Source: Mallotus nudiflorus (Eukaryota > Streptophyta > Magnoliopsida > Malpighiales > Euphorbiaceae). Taken from it: DNA of 64,000 bases. Each line of letters starts with the position of its first letter. Position 1 is the stretch's first letter. The notes under the pieces are model-generated. The model did no database searches, was not told where the DNA came from, and saw only the letters and a program-made list of their open reading frames with translations. Both the position numbers and the translations under genes were made by a program. The DNA is taken from positions 992,001 to 1,056,000 of the forward strand of contig CANTUR010000155.1 in NCBI GenBank assembly GCA_947683625.1. The letters are read 5' to 3'. Below are positions 22,598 through 33,399 of this stretch, one piece after another.

Positions 22598-24960
22598 ATG
22601 AAAAAGTCATATATGTTCTTAACATTACTCATTCCAGGTCCAAAAGACCCAGGCAATGACATTGATGTCTATATCCAACCATCAATTGATGAGTTGAAAG
22701 AGTTATAGGAGAATGGGGCATGCACATATGATGCATCATTGAATGAAGATTTTTAAATGAGAGCTGCAATTTTATGGACAATTAATGATTTTCGTTGTTG
22801 AAGCATAAGAGGAAAATTAGCATGTCTATATTGTTGTGATCATACTTCTCATTTGAAATTAGAGTATGGGTGCAAGATTTGTTATATAGGTTATTGACGT
22901 TTTTTGCCACGTAATCATAAGTGGTGTAAGAAAAAGACATAATTTAATGGGAAAGTGAAGAAAAGAGATGCACCTATACGACCATCTGGTGTTGATGCCT
23001 TGAAGTAAATCATTCCTTTTAAAGCCAATAATTTTTAACAAAGCTTTACAAAAGCAAAAGCTTACTGGGTGTAGTAAAACACATAATTAGAAAAAAAAAC
23101 ATAGCATTTTCTTTGAGCTACCATATTGGAAATTTCTTTTGTTAAGGCATAATTTGGATGTCATGCATATAGAGAAGAATATATGTGTTAGTGTGATTGG
23201 GACATTAATGAATATTGATGGAAAAATAATAGAATCATTAAGTGCACGTTAACATATCCAAAAGATGGAAAAAAAAAAAGCATTCTCTTTATCTTAAAAA
23301 AGAAAATGGAAAGACTATACTACCCTATGCTTGTTTCTCATTCTTAAAGGAAGAAAGAAAGGAATTATGTCATTAGTTATCAAGTCTAAAATTTCCAAAT
23401 GGTTATGCATCAAACTTATCTCAATGTGTGAATATTGGAAAGGGTAAATTTTCAAGCATAAAGACTCATGCTTATTATATTTTATTCAAGAGAATTCTTC
23501 CATTAGTAGTTAAGGATTTACTCCCAAAGCATATCTCCAATGCATTGATTAAGTTCATTAAATTTCTCAAGGAATTATGTTTTAAAGTTCTATGCCAAGA
23601 GGATTTGGACAAGCTAGATAAATAAATTCCTTTGATACTTTATAAGTTAGAACAAATTTTTTTGCCTACATTTTTTTTATATAATGGTGCATTTAGTTAT
23701 TCGTTTAGTTTAGGAAGCAAAAGTTGTTGGTCCGGTGCAATATCAATGAATGTATCCTATTGAAAGGTACAATATTTTTTGTTATTTATTTCAAGGTAGA
23801 AAATATTATAATAAAATGTCTAACATAATTATAAAGTAATGAAATTTCTTCACATTTATAATTCTTAAATAGGGATTTGAAAGATTTAAAGGGTCATGTT
23901 CGTAACAAGGCATGACCAAAAGGATATCTTATTAAGGCATATTTGATAGATGAATGCATAACTTTTTGCTCTCATTACTTGCATGGAATTGAGACTATTT
24001 TCAATTGGCCTGAAAGAAATGAAAATAAAAAAGAACATTCTTCTAAACCTTATATATTGTCAACTTTTCCAATGTCTGGCTACCCTTTAGGAAAAACAAA
24101 AGTGAAAGAATTGGAACAGAAGCTTTAAAATGTTGTTACACTTTATATTTTGCATAATTGCAATGAAGCTAAGCCTTATGTGCAGTAAGACACTTAATTA
24201 TATGATGCATCTTTTTACTTCAGTTACCAATAAGTTATGTATAACTTATATTTTATATAGACAAAATAAACATTACCTAAGTGATTTAGATGTGGTTAAA
24301 ATTAAAAAAGAGCATAATCATCATTTTGTGGAATGGTTCAAACACAAGGTCTAATAAATTTACCGTCATTAATGCATTAACTATTATAAACTATATAGGT
24401 TATGAATTGAATAATTGATTTTTCCTTTGTAGATTACTTAATTACAGTATAAAGGAAATAGACATGGTGATAAGCACTTATTCTTTTTAGTTAAAGGTCT
24501 TGAAAGGAGAGTTATGTGTTACTTGGGTTACTGTGTTAATGGTTTTAGGTTCCATACAAAACAACATGAATATAGTAAAAGAACTCAAAATAGTGGAGTT
24601 GTCATCAAAGTAGAATTTCAAAGTACCAATATTCCTTATTATGGTTCACTCATAGATATCATTGAACTTTGTTACACATAAGGAATTTGAGTTGTATTGT
24701 TCATGTGTGATTGGTATGATATAATTCATGAAGGAATTAGGTATAAGAGATATCATCATAGGATTAACAACATTAATACTACTTGTAGACTAAATACCAA
24801 TGAGCCTTATATACTATTTACCTAGGCTAATTAACTGTATTATGTGAGAATAAAGAAAGATTATGTTTGGAGTTTCATAATTGAAACAAAACTAATAAAT
24901 CTTTTTAAAATTCCTACTAAGGAAGAGGAGCTATACCAAGAAGAGGAATTTATAATGCAT
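22598..24960 (+). pseudogene. CACTA (En/Spm) TNP2-type transposase remnant
   Basis: The plus strand starts with SYMFLTLLIPGPKDPGNDID and VYIQPSIDELKEL (22598 onward), the hallmark of the TNP2 transposase core. It continues with LRHNLDVMHIEKNICVSVIG, then the conserved tail around 23428-23625 (KTHAYYILFKRILPLVVKDL). Next come GPVQYQ.MYPIERY (near 23735) and IDECITFCSHYLHGIETIFN (23943-24128). A final DUF4216-like part (YCVNGFRFHTKQHEYSKRTQ, IPYYGSLIDIIELCY) lies near 24530-24680. Stops and frameshifts split it into many frames. The protein would cut and paste CACTA elements. Terminal repeats were not found, and the downstream end abuts an LTR piece at 25036. Confidence 0.88.
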
Positions 24961-25035
24961 GACATTAATGTTATAGAGGATGCAAAAGAAGAAATTACTT
25001 GGGAAAGAAATGAAATTGATTGTATGATTTTTAAA

Positions 25036-25817
25036 TTATTAAATTTAATATGAGATATTAAATTATTAATAATTAAATTAATAATAATATATGTTATTAA
25101 TTAAATTATTAGATTTAATATGAGATATTAAATTATGAATAATTAAATTAATAATTATGTGTAAAAAGTTGACTTTGGATAAATATAATACATGAGATGT
25201 ATTTTCTACACATTTCTTTATACATTACTATGTCAAGGTGGCAAACTAATGAAGTAGTAAGTTACTTACACCATTTGTTCACTAACCATGTCGAATGTGT
25301 ATGCAAGGTGGCATGCAAAGTTATAAACTATTGATGTGGTATAAGTGATGTTTAATTCATGCATGTCTATATCAACTCAGTTTCTCTATGCACATATCAT
25401 TAGAAGAGTTCTAATATATATAGAGTTATGTGAATGAGAAAATGGAATGAAGAAATGAATATAAGTTGTTACCTTAAGAAAGTGTATAGAGTTTTTTGGT
25501 AAGAAAATATACCAAAAGGAAAAGCAAAATATACACAAAACAAACTCTAAGTTCTTGCAAGTAAATTAAGTTAGTACAAGTTTACAAGGGTCACTTGGAG
25601 AGGGTAAGTATTCTCAAACTTAGAATTCCTAGGTTATTGTTTACATGTTGTTTTGATTTTTAACTATGTGTTTAAATGCAAATTGGATCCTTGGGATTGG
25701 AATTCTTCATATAATTAAGAGTTATGTTAAGTAATTTTTTAAAAAAATTTGCTCTACTTGGGTATATGCTTATGACACATAGTCCTAATACTTAAGTAGC
25801 ATAATTGATTCCTTACA
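25036..25817 (+). mobile_element. 3' part of family B LTR, plus orientation
   Basis: This is an inverted copy of 29285-30236. The shared blocks run in reverse order: ...AATATGAGATATTAAATTA..., GGTGGCATGCAAAGTTATAAACTA, TTTTTTGGTAAGAAAATATACC, and GGTATATGCTTATGACACATAGTC...AATTGATTCCTTACA. The left copy lacks about 170 bases that the right copy holds. Its outer end CCTTACA at 25817 is the LTR 3' terminus and directly abuts Helitron helicase coding DNA. The upstream LTR half is missing, replaced by CACTA sequence. Confidence 0.8.
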
Positions 25818-27312
25818 ATAAGATACAATAATATCAAAATGCAAAATGGGTATCTACACAAGAAGCTATATGGAGAATATTTGAATTTGAAATGAATGAG
25901 ATAAATCTAGCAATAATTAACCTCCAACTACACTTGCCAAATAAACCAATGGTTATATTTTAGCATAAACAAAACTTACAAAAGATTTAGCTATAGGACC
26001 ATGTCAAAATGACAATGCTCACATAATTTTTCCATATGTGCACCAGTGATGAAGATGCAAGGGGACTGTTGTATAGGGAATTTCTAGAGAATTATGTTTG
26101 GAATAATAATCAACGAAGGTGGATGAAAAGAAAGACAAGAAAAGTGATTGGTCGTGTTAATACAATAAACTTGATAAAAGGCGAGAGGTATTACTTAATA
26201 TTACCATTGAATCATGTGAGGGGACCAAGTTCTTTCGATGACTTGCTTACGGTAGATGGTGTGGGAGATCCAACATTTAAAGAATCTACAATAAAAAGAG
26301 GATTACTTGAATCTAATCAGAGCGTCATAGAATGTATTAATGAAGTAGTGATATGCAAGATGCCAAGAGTTCTAAGAAGACTATTCGCTATATTATTAGT
26401 ATATTGTGAACCGACGGATGTCAGAAAATTATAGTAAGGCAATCTAGATGCAATGTCTAAAGATTTCAAGAATATGCATAAATATTCAGTAGAAATTCAG
26501 ATAGCATGTACATTTAAAAGTATTTAGTCCTACTTACAAAGCATGGGAAAGGATATAAAGAGTTATGATCTCCCTCAAATACCACATCATCACTTATCAT
26601 AAGAAACAAATAAAACTAAAGGAATCGTAGAAGAAATGTCAATGCAAATCCCCTAAGAAGTTATTGATGGAGTAATGAAGTTGAATAAGGAATAGAAATA
26701 TGCACATGCAGTCATTCTAAATAGGGTCAACACAAATAGAAAAGCCATTTTTTTATAAATGGTCCAGGAGGAATAGGAAAGACATTTTTATATCGAGCAT
26801 TACTTGCTAATGTCATATCAAAAGGAATGATAGCTTTAGCAACTACAACTTTAGGAGTCACGACAAAAATCATGCCAGTGGGAAGAATAACACACTCCAC
26901 ATTTTAAATACTATTTATCCCTATAGAAACCTCGCTGTGTGAGATATTAAAGCAAAGTACAAAAGCCACACTGTTACGAAAAACAAATCTCATAATTTGG
27001 GATAAGGCACCAATGGCCAAGAAATTTACAATAGAAGCTATTGATAGGACCCTTAAAGATATCATGAATAATACAGAACCATTTAGTGGGAAAGTTATGG
27101 TCTTTGGAGGAGATTTCAAACAAGTTCTACTTATTGTACCTAAAGGAATAAGACAAGAAACATTCAATGCAAGTTAGGTGAAGTCGTATCTTTAGGAAAA
27201 AATAAAAGTATTGAAGTTGACTATTAATATGAGGGCTAAATCAGACAATTCATTCAATGAGTTCTTATTGAGAGTAGGAAATGGAGAGGAGCCAACAATA
27301 GAAGATGACAAT
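25818..27312 (+). pseudogene. Helitron PIF1-type helicase remnant
   Basis: The plus strand is collinear with plant Helitron helicases. It reads TQEAIWRIFEFEMNEI and LHLPNKPMVIF (near 25850-25960), then LLYREFLENYVW, RKVIGRVNTIN, YYLILPLNHVRGPSSFDDLL and LRRLFAILLVYCEP (26036-26434), then MGKDIKSYDLPQ. Walker A is GPGGIGKTFLYRALLA at 26761-26808, and the Walker B region is IWDKAPMA at 26992-27018. Helitron helicase unwinds DNA for rolling-circle transposition. Stops occur at 26435 and in THSTF(stop) near 26905, and the usual Walker B Glu is Lys. Both ends abut LTR pieces. The Rep nuclease part and Helitron TC/CTRR ends were not seen. Confidence 0.88.
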
Positions 27313-27487
27313 ATACCCTTAGTATCGATATCACAACTCCCCAATTAGATATGAATGTATTTGTTAATTCACACGAACCCTTTTTTAGTATAATTATTGT
27401 GCATTAAAAATCCATTCATTAAAAGATCCTAATATGGCCTAGAGTCAAGGATAAGTCAAACTCTAATAGGTATATCATATTATCTCA
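27313..27487 (-). mobile_element. Short internal fragment of family B LTR
   Basis: About 175 bases match 30595-30765 in the same orientation, from CGATATCACAACTCCCCAATTAGATATGAATGT to GGTATATCATATTATCTCATCTCA. It lies between the helicase remnant and a copia gag remnant and corresponds to the middle of the LTR, not an end. It is therefore a rearranged piece and not an insertion terminus. Confidence 0.8.
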
Positions 27488-27491
27488 TCTC

Positions 27492-27898
27492 AAATATCTA
27501 GTGGTCCTACTTTGTTCACCAAATAACTCTTATAGGTGAAGTAGGATTTCCTTTGCATTAGTGTACTTCTCATGTTGCCTATGAATTTCATTACTCATAG
27601 AAGCCCACATAATGCAACGTGCTTGCATATCATTGTCTTTCCATTTTGTAAGAGTGACATGTTCCTCTTGGAAAATATTAGGTGGAAGGGGTAAGGGAGG
27701 ACTTTGTTCCAAAATATACAATATGTGTTCAGAGGCCAAAACAACCTTTAGATTACAAAGCCAATCAACAAGATTAGGTCCAATGAGTCTATTATTATCA
27801 AGAATGATGCTTAAGGGGTTTAAGGATCTTATATTTATTAAATTTCTGCAAAAAGCATAACAAGATTGATTAGTTCCATAACATTGTAATAAAATCAT
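27492..27898 (-). pseudogene. Ty1/copia gag N-terminal part (family B element)
   Basis: The frame from 27898 encodes NPLSIILDNNRLIGPNLVDW, LCNLKVVLASEHILYILEQS, a proline patch, VTLTKWKDNDMQARCIMWAS and MSNEIHRQHEKY. After a stop at 27530 the text continues LFGEQSRTTRY to about 27492. The pattern NRL.GPN...W...LK..L.....Y.L...P, with AR..I.ASMSNE....E and LFGEQSRT.RY, is the gag of Ty1/copia elements. It is truncated at the LTR fragment at 27487. The primer site and LTR on its 5' side are at 29272 and 29285-31527. Confidence 0.8.
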
Positions 27899-29271
27899 TA
27901 TATTTGGTCTTTAATTATAATGGTCTTCCACTAACTTGGCGAATTCTACACTTCCAAAGTAGAAAATGGAAATCCCTAGATGGATGAAATTCTAATGGTG
28001 ATGAAGTTCTTATTGAGTTACTAATATTCCTTAGGTACACATTGCCATTCTTGGAATATTAGTTCTCATTAAGTGAACAACTCTTATTCATCACATCTCA
28101 TGTGATATATCATCAATCTAGCTCCTAACGTTATAGGTCTCAGGTACACATTGCCATTTTTGGCCTTTGGCATTAGTTAGATCCATACCATTGGATCAAT
28201 AAAATGTATAAACTTAAACACTAGATACCTCAAGTACGCCTATTTGCCATTCTTTGCATATAATGTGTTTATATACCCATAATATCTCGTATTTAACAAT
28301 AACACTACATGAATCTCTTGGACCTTATGCACACCCCTATGTATCTATAGCCGATGCACATAATCCTAAAACCATGCAAGTTATTGCTCTAATGGAGAGC
28401 CTAGACGTAAATTTATTTTGGAAGATTTTTTGGGTCTTTTTAAGGTCTCACTTTGCACATTAGCCAATATATATAATTATTTTAATTAATATCTTATATT
28501 AATTAAATTAATAACATATAGTGCATGGCATCTATTTATACACATATCATATATGCATATAACATGTTATAACATACATATCATATATGTAAACAAAATA
28601 TGCAAGATTGGATGCATAAATAAGGAGTGATCATGGACTTTTCTTAAACCTATTTTAACACTTAAAATAAGTTACAAAATGGATTAGCCCATGATAATTC
28701 TTCAAGGCATGAAACTCCTCATCACCTTCTGTATGGATTTACATCTTGAACACTTCAAGCTTCTTGTCACAACTCTTGTAACTTACAATTAATCCTTGGT
28801 ATACCAAGGTTAATATTACATCCTAATAATTTTATGTAATTAGCATTTGATTACACACCAAATAATAAAATTAATTATTATTACAAATATAAGGATGTAA
28901 TCTAAGTCCATGTTCACTTCTTGTAAATAATGATCAATATGCAAAATTTTAAAAAAAAAAGTTTTAATTATGCTATAGTGCCAGGCAGTGGCTTAGGAGC
29001 TACAGTGCTACTGTTGCTACAATACCAGGTAGTAGCTTAGTATAAATAGTGCAAAAATTCAAATAAAATTTTAAGCATATTTAGTCACAACTATTGTAAC
29101 TAACAATTAATTATAAATAAAAAACATGCAATTATTACTAAATTATAAATTAATAATAACATATATCATTATTAATATAATTATTAATAATTTAATATCT
29201 TATATTAAATCTAACAATTTAATTAATAACATTTATTATTATTAATTTAGCATGTGTTAAATGCAAAAGGA
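27899..29271 (-). other. Leader of family B copia element (non-coding)
   Basis: About 1.37 kb lies between the primer site and gag on the minus strand. A partly repeated GTGCCAGGCAGTGGCTTAGGAGCTAC / ATACCAGGTAGTAGCTTAG pair occurs at about 28979-29040. No coding region is supported. The 28254-28463 plus frame is treated as chance. Confidence 0.5.
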
Positions 29272-29283
29272 GCTCTGATACCA
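29272..29283 (-). other. Primer-binding site, exact TGGTATCAGAGC
   Basis: The minus strand reads AGTGGTATCAGAGCTCC, containing a perfect TGGTATCAGAGC complement of initiator Met tRNA. It starts within two bases of the LTR end at 29285. It fixes the orientation of the family B copia element as minus. Confidence 0.9.
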
Positions 29284-29284
29284 C

Positions 29285-31527
29285 TATAAGGAATCAGTTA
29301 TGCTACTTAAGTATTAAGACTATGTGTCATAAGCATATACCCAAGTAGAGCAAATTTTTTTAAAAAAATTTACTTAACATAACTCTTAATTACGTGAAGA
29401 ATTCCAACCCCAAGGATCAAATTTGCATTTAAACACATAGTTAAAAATCAAAATAACATGTAAACAACAACCTAGGAATTATAAGTTTGAGAATCCTTAC
29501 AAATTCCTTAGCTTTAGATGTCTTTGGTTCAACTCTTAAATAAAATACTTAACCTCCTAAGTGTTAGGTCTCTAGCTTGAAACACTAAAATTTTGTTAAC
29601 CACCTTCTTACCTTGTTTAAGCTTAGTAGTAAGTATGCTCCCCAAGTGACCTTTGTGTTGCACTAACTTAATTTACTTACAAGAACTTAAATTTTATTTT
29701 GTTTATATTTTGCTTTTCCTTTTAGTATATTTTCTTACCAAAAAACTCTACACACTTTCTCAAAGCAGCAACTTATATTCATTTCTTCATTCCATTTTCT
29801 CATTCATATAACTCTATATATATTAGAACTCTTCTAATGATATGTGTATAGAGAAAGTGAGTTGATATAGACATGCACGAATTAAACATCACTTATACCA
29901 CGTCATTAGTTTATAACTTTGTATGCCACCTTGCATACACCATTAACATGGTTAGTGAACAAATTGTACAAGTAACTTACTACTATATTAGCTTGCCACC
30001 TTAACATTAAAATATCATTAGCTTGCCACCTTGACATAGTAATGTATAAAGAAATGTGTAGAAAATACATCTCATATATTATATTTATGCAAAGTCAATA
30101 TTTTACACATAATTATTAATTAAATTATTAATAATTTAATATCTCATATTAAATCTAATAATTTAATTAATAACATATATTATTATTAATTTAATTATTA
30201 ATAATTTAATATCTCATATTAAATTTAATAATTTAATTATTAACATATATTATTATTAATTTACTATTTTAATTAATATCTCATATTAATTAAATAAAAA
30301 TTAATGATAAAACTCTTTTTGGAATTAGATTTTATGATATACTAGAATCATTGCTTAAAGCATAAATCCAATTCCATTAATCTTAATTAATTGATTAAAC
30401 TCTTTAATCAATAATTAGATTAATATTAAGTGTTGATTTGGCAAAACTCTTTTAGGTGTGACTTACTATGTTCATGTCTAATTGGCAATGAGAATATAAT
30501 ATCAACACTTGATATTATTTGAAACTTTTTAAGTCTAAATGTGAAAATCTCAATTATGCACATTTAATTCTCATAAGTTGTGAGTGACCCCTAGCATCGA
30601 TATCATAACTTCCCAATTAGATATGAATGTATTTATTAATTCACATAAATCCTTTTTGGTTATAATTATCATGCACTAAAAATCTCTTCATTAAAAGATC
30701 CCAATATGGCCTAAAGTCAAGGATAATTCAAACTCTAATAGGTATATCATATTACCTCATCTCAAGTTCTATCTCTTGATAAAACACAACAAATACTAGA
30801 AACTCTTTCTTATAATGAAACTCTTTCAGACTGTCTTATGTTTATCTTTGCTAGGAACTCTTTCATCAAGAAAAGATTTAGATAGCATAGGATCTTATCC
30901 CGGTTCACTCCAAGTAATGAATCCCATTATAGTTGAACACTTATCCCTACATTTAACTAACTAGAGCCACCACATGCCATATACCCATATGTGAGTAACA
31001 TAAGTATGTAAGCGGTAACAAACTTTAACCACTTAAATGTGGATGACCGTGTCACCTTAGGTTACCTCAGGTCAAAGGACTATATGCACGATTATGACCT
31101 AGATTATGATTATTGATTATAAGTGAATATCCATGCGATCATGTATCCAACGTCACTATTTGATTCACCTATCACATGAGTATCCACATGTCTATTCTGA
31201 TATCTCATATTAAGTAGTATAAGACTCACTACCTCCCACTATTAGTATCACATACTAATCAAGGAAAATAGACAGAGGTGAAAGTTTAATTAATATTATC
31301 CAAATATTAATTATATGAGTATGAACATTTTATAGCATATATATTAAATACATTCATAGCTTATATTATCAACTCTTGATAATGAATATATTTAACATGA
31401 TGCTAATGGATAAATATTCAATTAAATAAACATTTTAAATAATAAAATATTCTTTTATTATCATTGGGATAATTTACAATGTCATTATACATTACAAGAA
31501 TAACATTAGGGCATATCTATACTAACA
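29285..31527 (-). mobile_element. 5' LTR of family B Ty1/copia element (~2.24 kb)
   Basis: On the minus strand it begins TGTTAGTATAGATATGCCC at 31527 and ends AACTGATTCCTTATA next to an exact primer site. A second, more diverged complete copy is at 40869-43339, and fragments are at 25036-25817 and 27313-27487. Multiple ATATTAATTATTA tracts near 30110-30300 form an internal AT-rich repeat. The flank after 31527 is CTCAT. No equivalent on the other side could be found because the element is rearranged. Confidence 0.85.
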
Positions 31528-31748
31528 CTCATCTACTAGTTTTTCACCATCATATGCTCCAACATGGACTGTTATTTTATCGTGCCCTTTGTATATATAC
31601 TTATACAAGTATTTAACAGCTTTCATGCTGGAACATATCTGATAAAAAATTATATATTATTACAATACTTTCATAATAATATTAAATTGTTATATAAATA
31701 AATAACTTTCATTTAATTTCTCTTATATATATATATATATATATATAG

Positions 31749-32160
31749 CGTATTATCCTTTTTCGGTAAAACTTTTCCTTTGTCCATGTTAAAAATTGGC
31801 CCCAATATTCCACTCAATTGTACTATTTTTTTTAATCTAAGTCTATTGTCGAAATTAGTTGAAAGGAAAAAAAGAGTTGTGCATGTGTTCTATAATGATT
31901 TCGTTAATAGAACTAGTGAACAAATTATTATTTGGTCATTATATATATATATATATACAACGTATTATCTTTTTTTGGTAAAACTTTTCAATTGTCCATG
32001 TTAAAAATTGGCCCCAATATTCGACTCAATTTTACTATTTTTTTTTAATCTAAGTCTATTGTCGAAATTAGTTGAAAGGAAAAAAAAGAGTTGTGCACGT
32101 GTTCTATAATGATTTCGTCAATAGAACCAGTGAACAAATTATTATTCAATCATTATAACC
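31749..32160. repeat. 212-bp tandem duplication
   Basis: CGTATTATC(C/T)TTTTT...GGTAAAACTTTTC starts at 31749 and 31961. The two units share TGTCCATGTTAAAAATTGGCCCCAATATTC, GTCGAAATTAGTTGAAAGG and TTCTATAATGATTTCGT. Only about a dozen substitutions are visible. A (TA)n run precedes each unit. Confidence 0.9.
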
Positions 32161-32350
32161 ATTGGAAAAATGTTATTAATTTAATAGTTAGTATTTATTA
32201 ATCATAAATGAATAATTAACACTATGACCAATTAAGACATGCATAAAGTAAATTTCATCAAATATAAAGAATTTAACCTTTCTTTAAAAATAATTTGAAA
32301 TGATGCAATTATGAAGTGAAGTACATACTTTTTATACACTTAATTTAACT

Positions 32351-32700
32351 ATTAGTCTTAGTTTAGTTAGGAATCCATAATTGAAATGGAATTGTATTTA
32401 ATATATTTAAGCATTAATCCTAATTCAAATAGAAATTCTTAAATATTTTTATTAGTTTTTATTTAATTAATTATAATATAAAAAATTTAAAAGAATACAA
32501 ATTTATAAATTATATAATTATATGTATAATTTATTCATTAGTCTTATTTAGATAAGAATCCATAATTTAACTTGAATTCTATTTAATATATTTAAGCATT
32601 AATCCTAATTCAAATAGAACTTCTTAAATATTGTTATATTTTTTTATATTATTTGCAAATTCTAACTTATTATTTCAATTCGTTTTACTAAATTTATATA
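32351..32700. repeat. 187-bp tandem duplication
   Basis: ATTAGTCTTA(G)TTTAG.TA(G)GAATCCATAATT starts at 32351 and 32538. The units share TTTAATATATTTAAGCATTAATCCTAATTCAAATAGAA and CTTAAATATT. The second unit is the more diverged at its 3' end. Confidence 0.8.
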
Positions 32701-33399
32701 CAATTTATTAGTTATTATTTAACTAATTATAATATAAAAAAATCTATAATCTATGTAAAACATAATTCATGGCATAAATCATCCTCAAGTATTTCATTTC
32801 CTCTTCTCTTTTGTTTGATGCCTATGGTGCAAGCTGTGCGAGATCAAGGTTTGTTTGGTTATTGTTTCTTGATACTGACAATTTTTGTTGTGGCATCACT
32901 CCTATTTTTAAGATAATGATGTCACACAATTGTTATTATTGTCAATAATTATAGAAGTAGCAGCATTTCGAGGGTAAAAAACACCGTATGTTTAGTAGCA
33001 TTCTTGTCACTCTTTTAGAGTTGAGAAATTCAACAATTATTATTGTATTCGCCTAAAGTATATGATAAAAATAGTTTATTATAATATTTTTGACCAAATG
33101 TAAATTGGTTTTTTTGCTTTTCCAAATAAAAATTTCTTTTCCTGGAGTAGTACATGGTTCAAGATATCTGTTAGTTTTGTGAGCAAACAATCTGATGCGT
33201 ATACATGTAAATATAATTTTTTTGTTTAATTTTCTCGGTCAGCTTGCATCAAATATTCATATTTATGGATAAATTTATATTTCATTAACATAAACAATAA
33301 TAATATAATAATTATATCATTAATATAAACTAAAAAAATCAATTAATTGAAACTTTGCCTAATTATTTAAAAAGAAAAAATTACAATAAAACTAATAAA

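Larger units (their letters stand above)
31528..33399. other. Non-coding AT-rich stretch with tandem duplications
   Basis: No gene is supported. Two sets of large tandem duplications are listed separately. The 32760-33100 part, with TGCTGTGCGAGATCAAGG and AGCAGCATTTCGAGGG, is richer in sequence but holds no recognisable coding motif. Confidence 0.4.

Noticed and set aside
27530..27860. Plus-strand frame opposite the copia gag
   Set aside because: The minus strand carries clear gag motifs, so the plus frame is its shadow.
31749..32160. Possible LTR pair or CRISPR-like array
   Set aside because: Only two adjacent 212-bp units with no TG...CA ends, spacers or TSD, so a plain tandem duplication.
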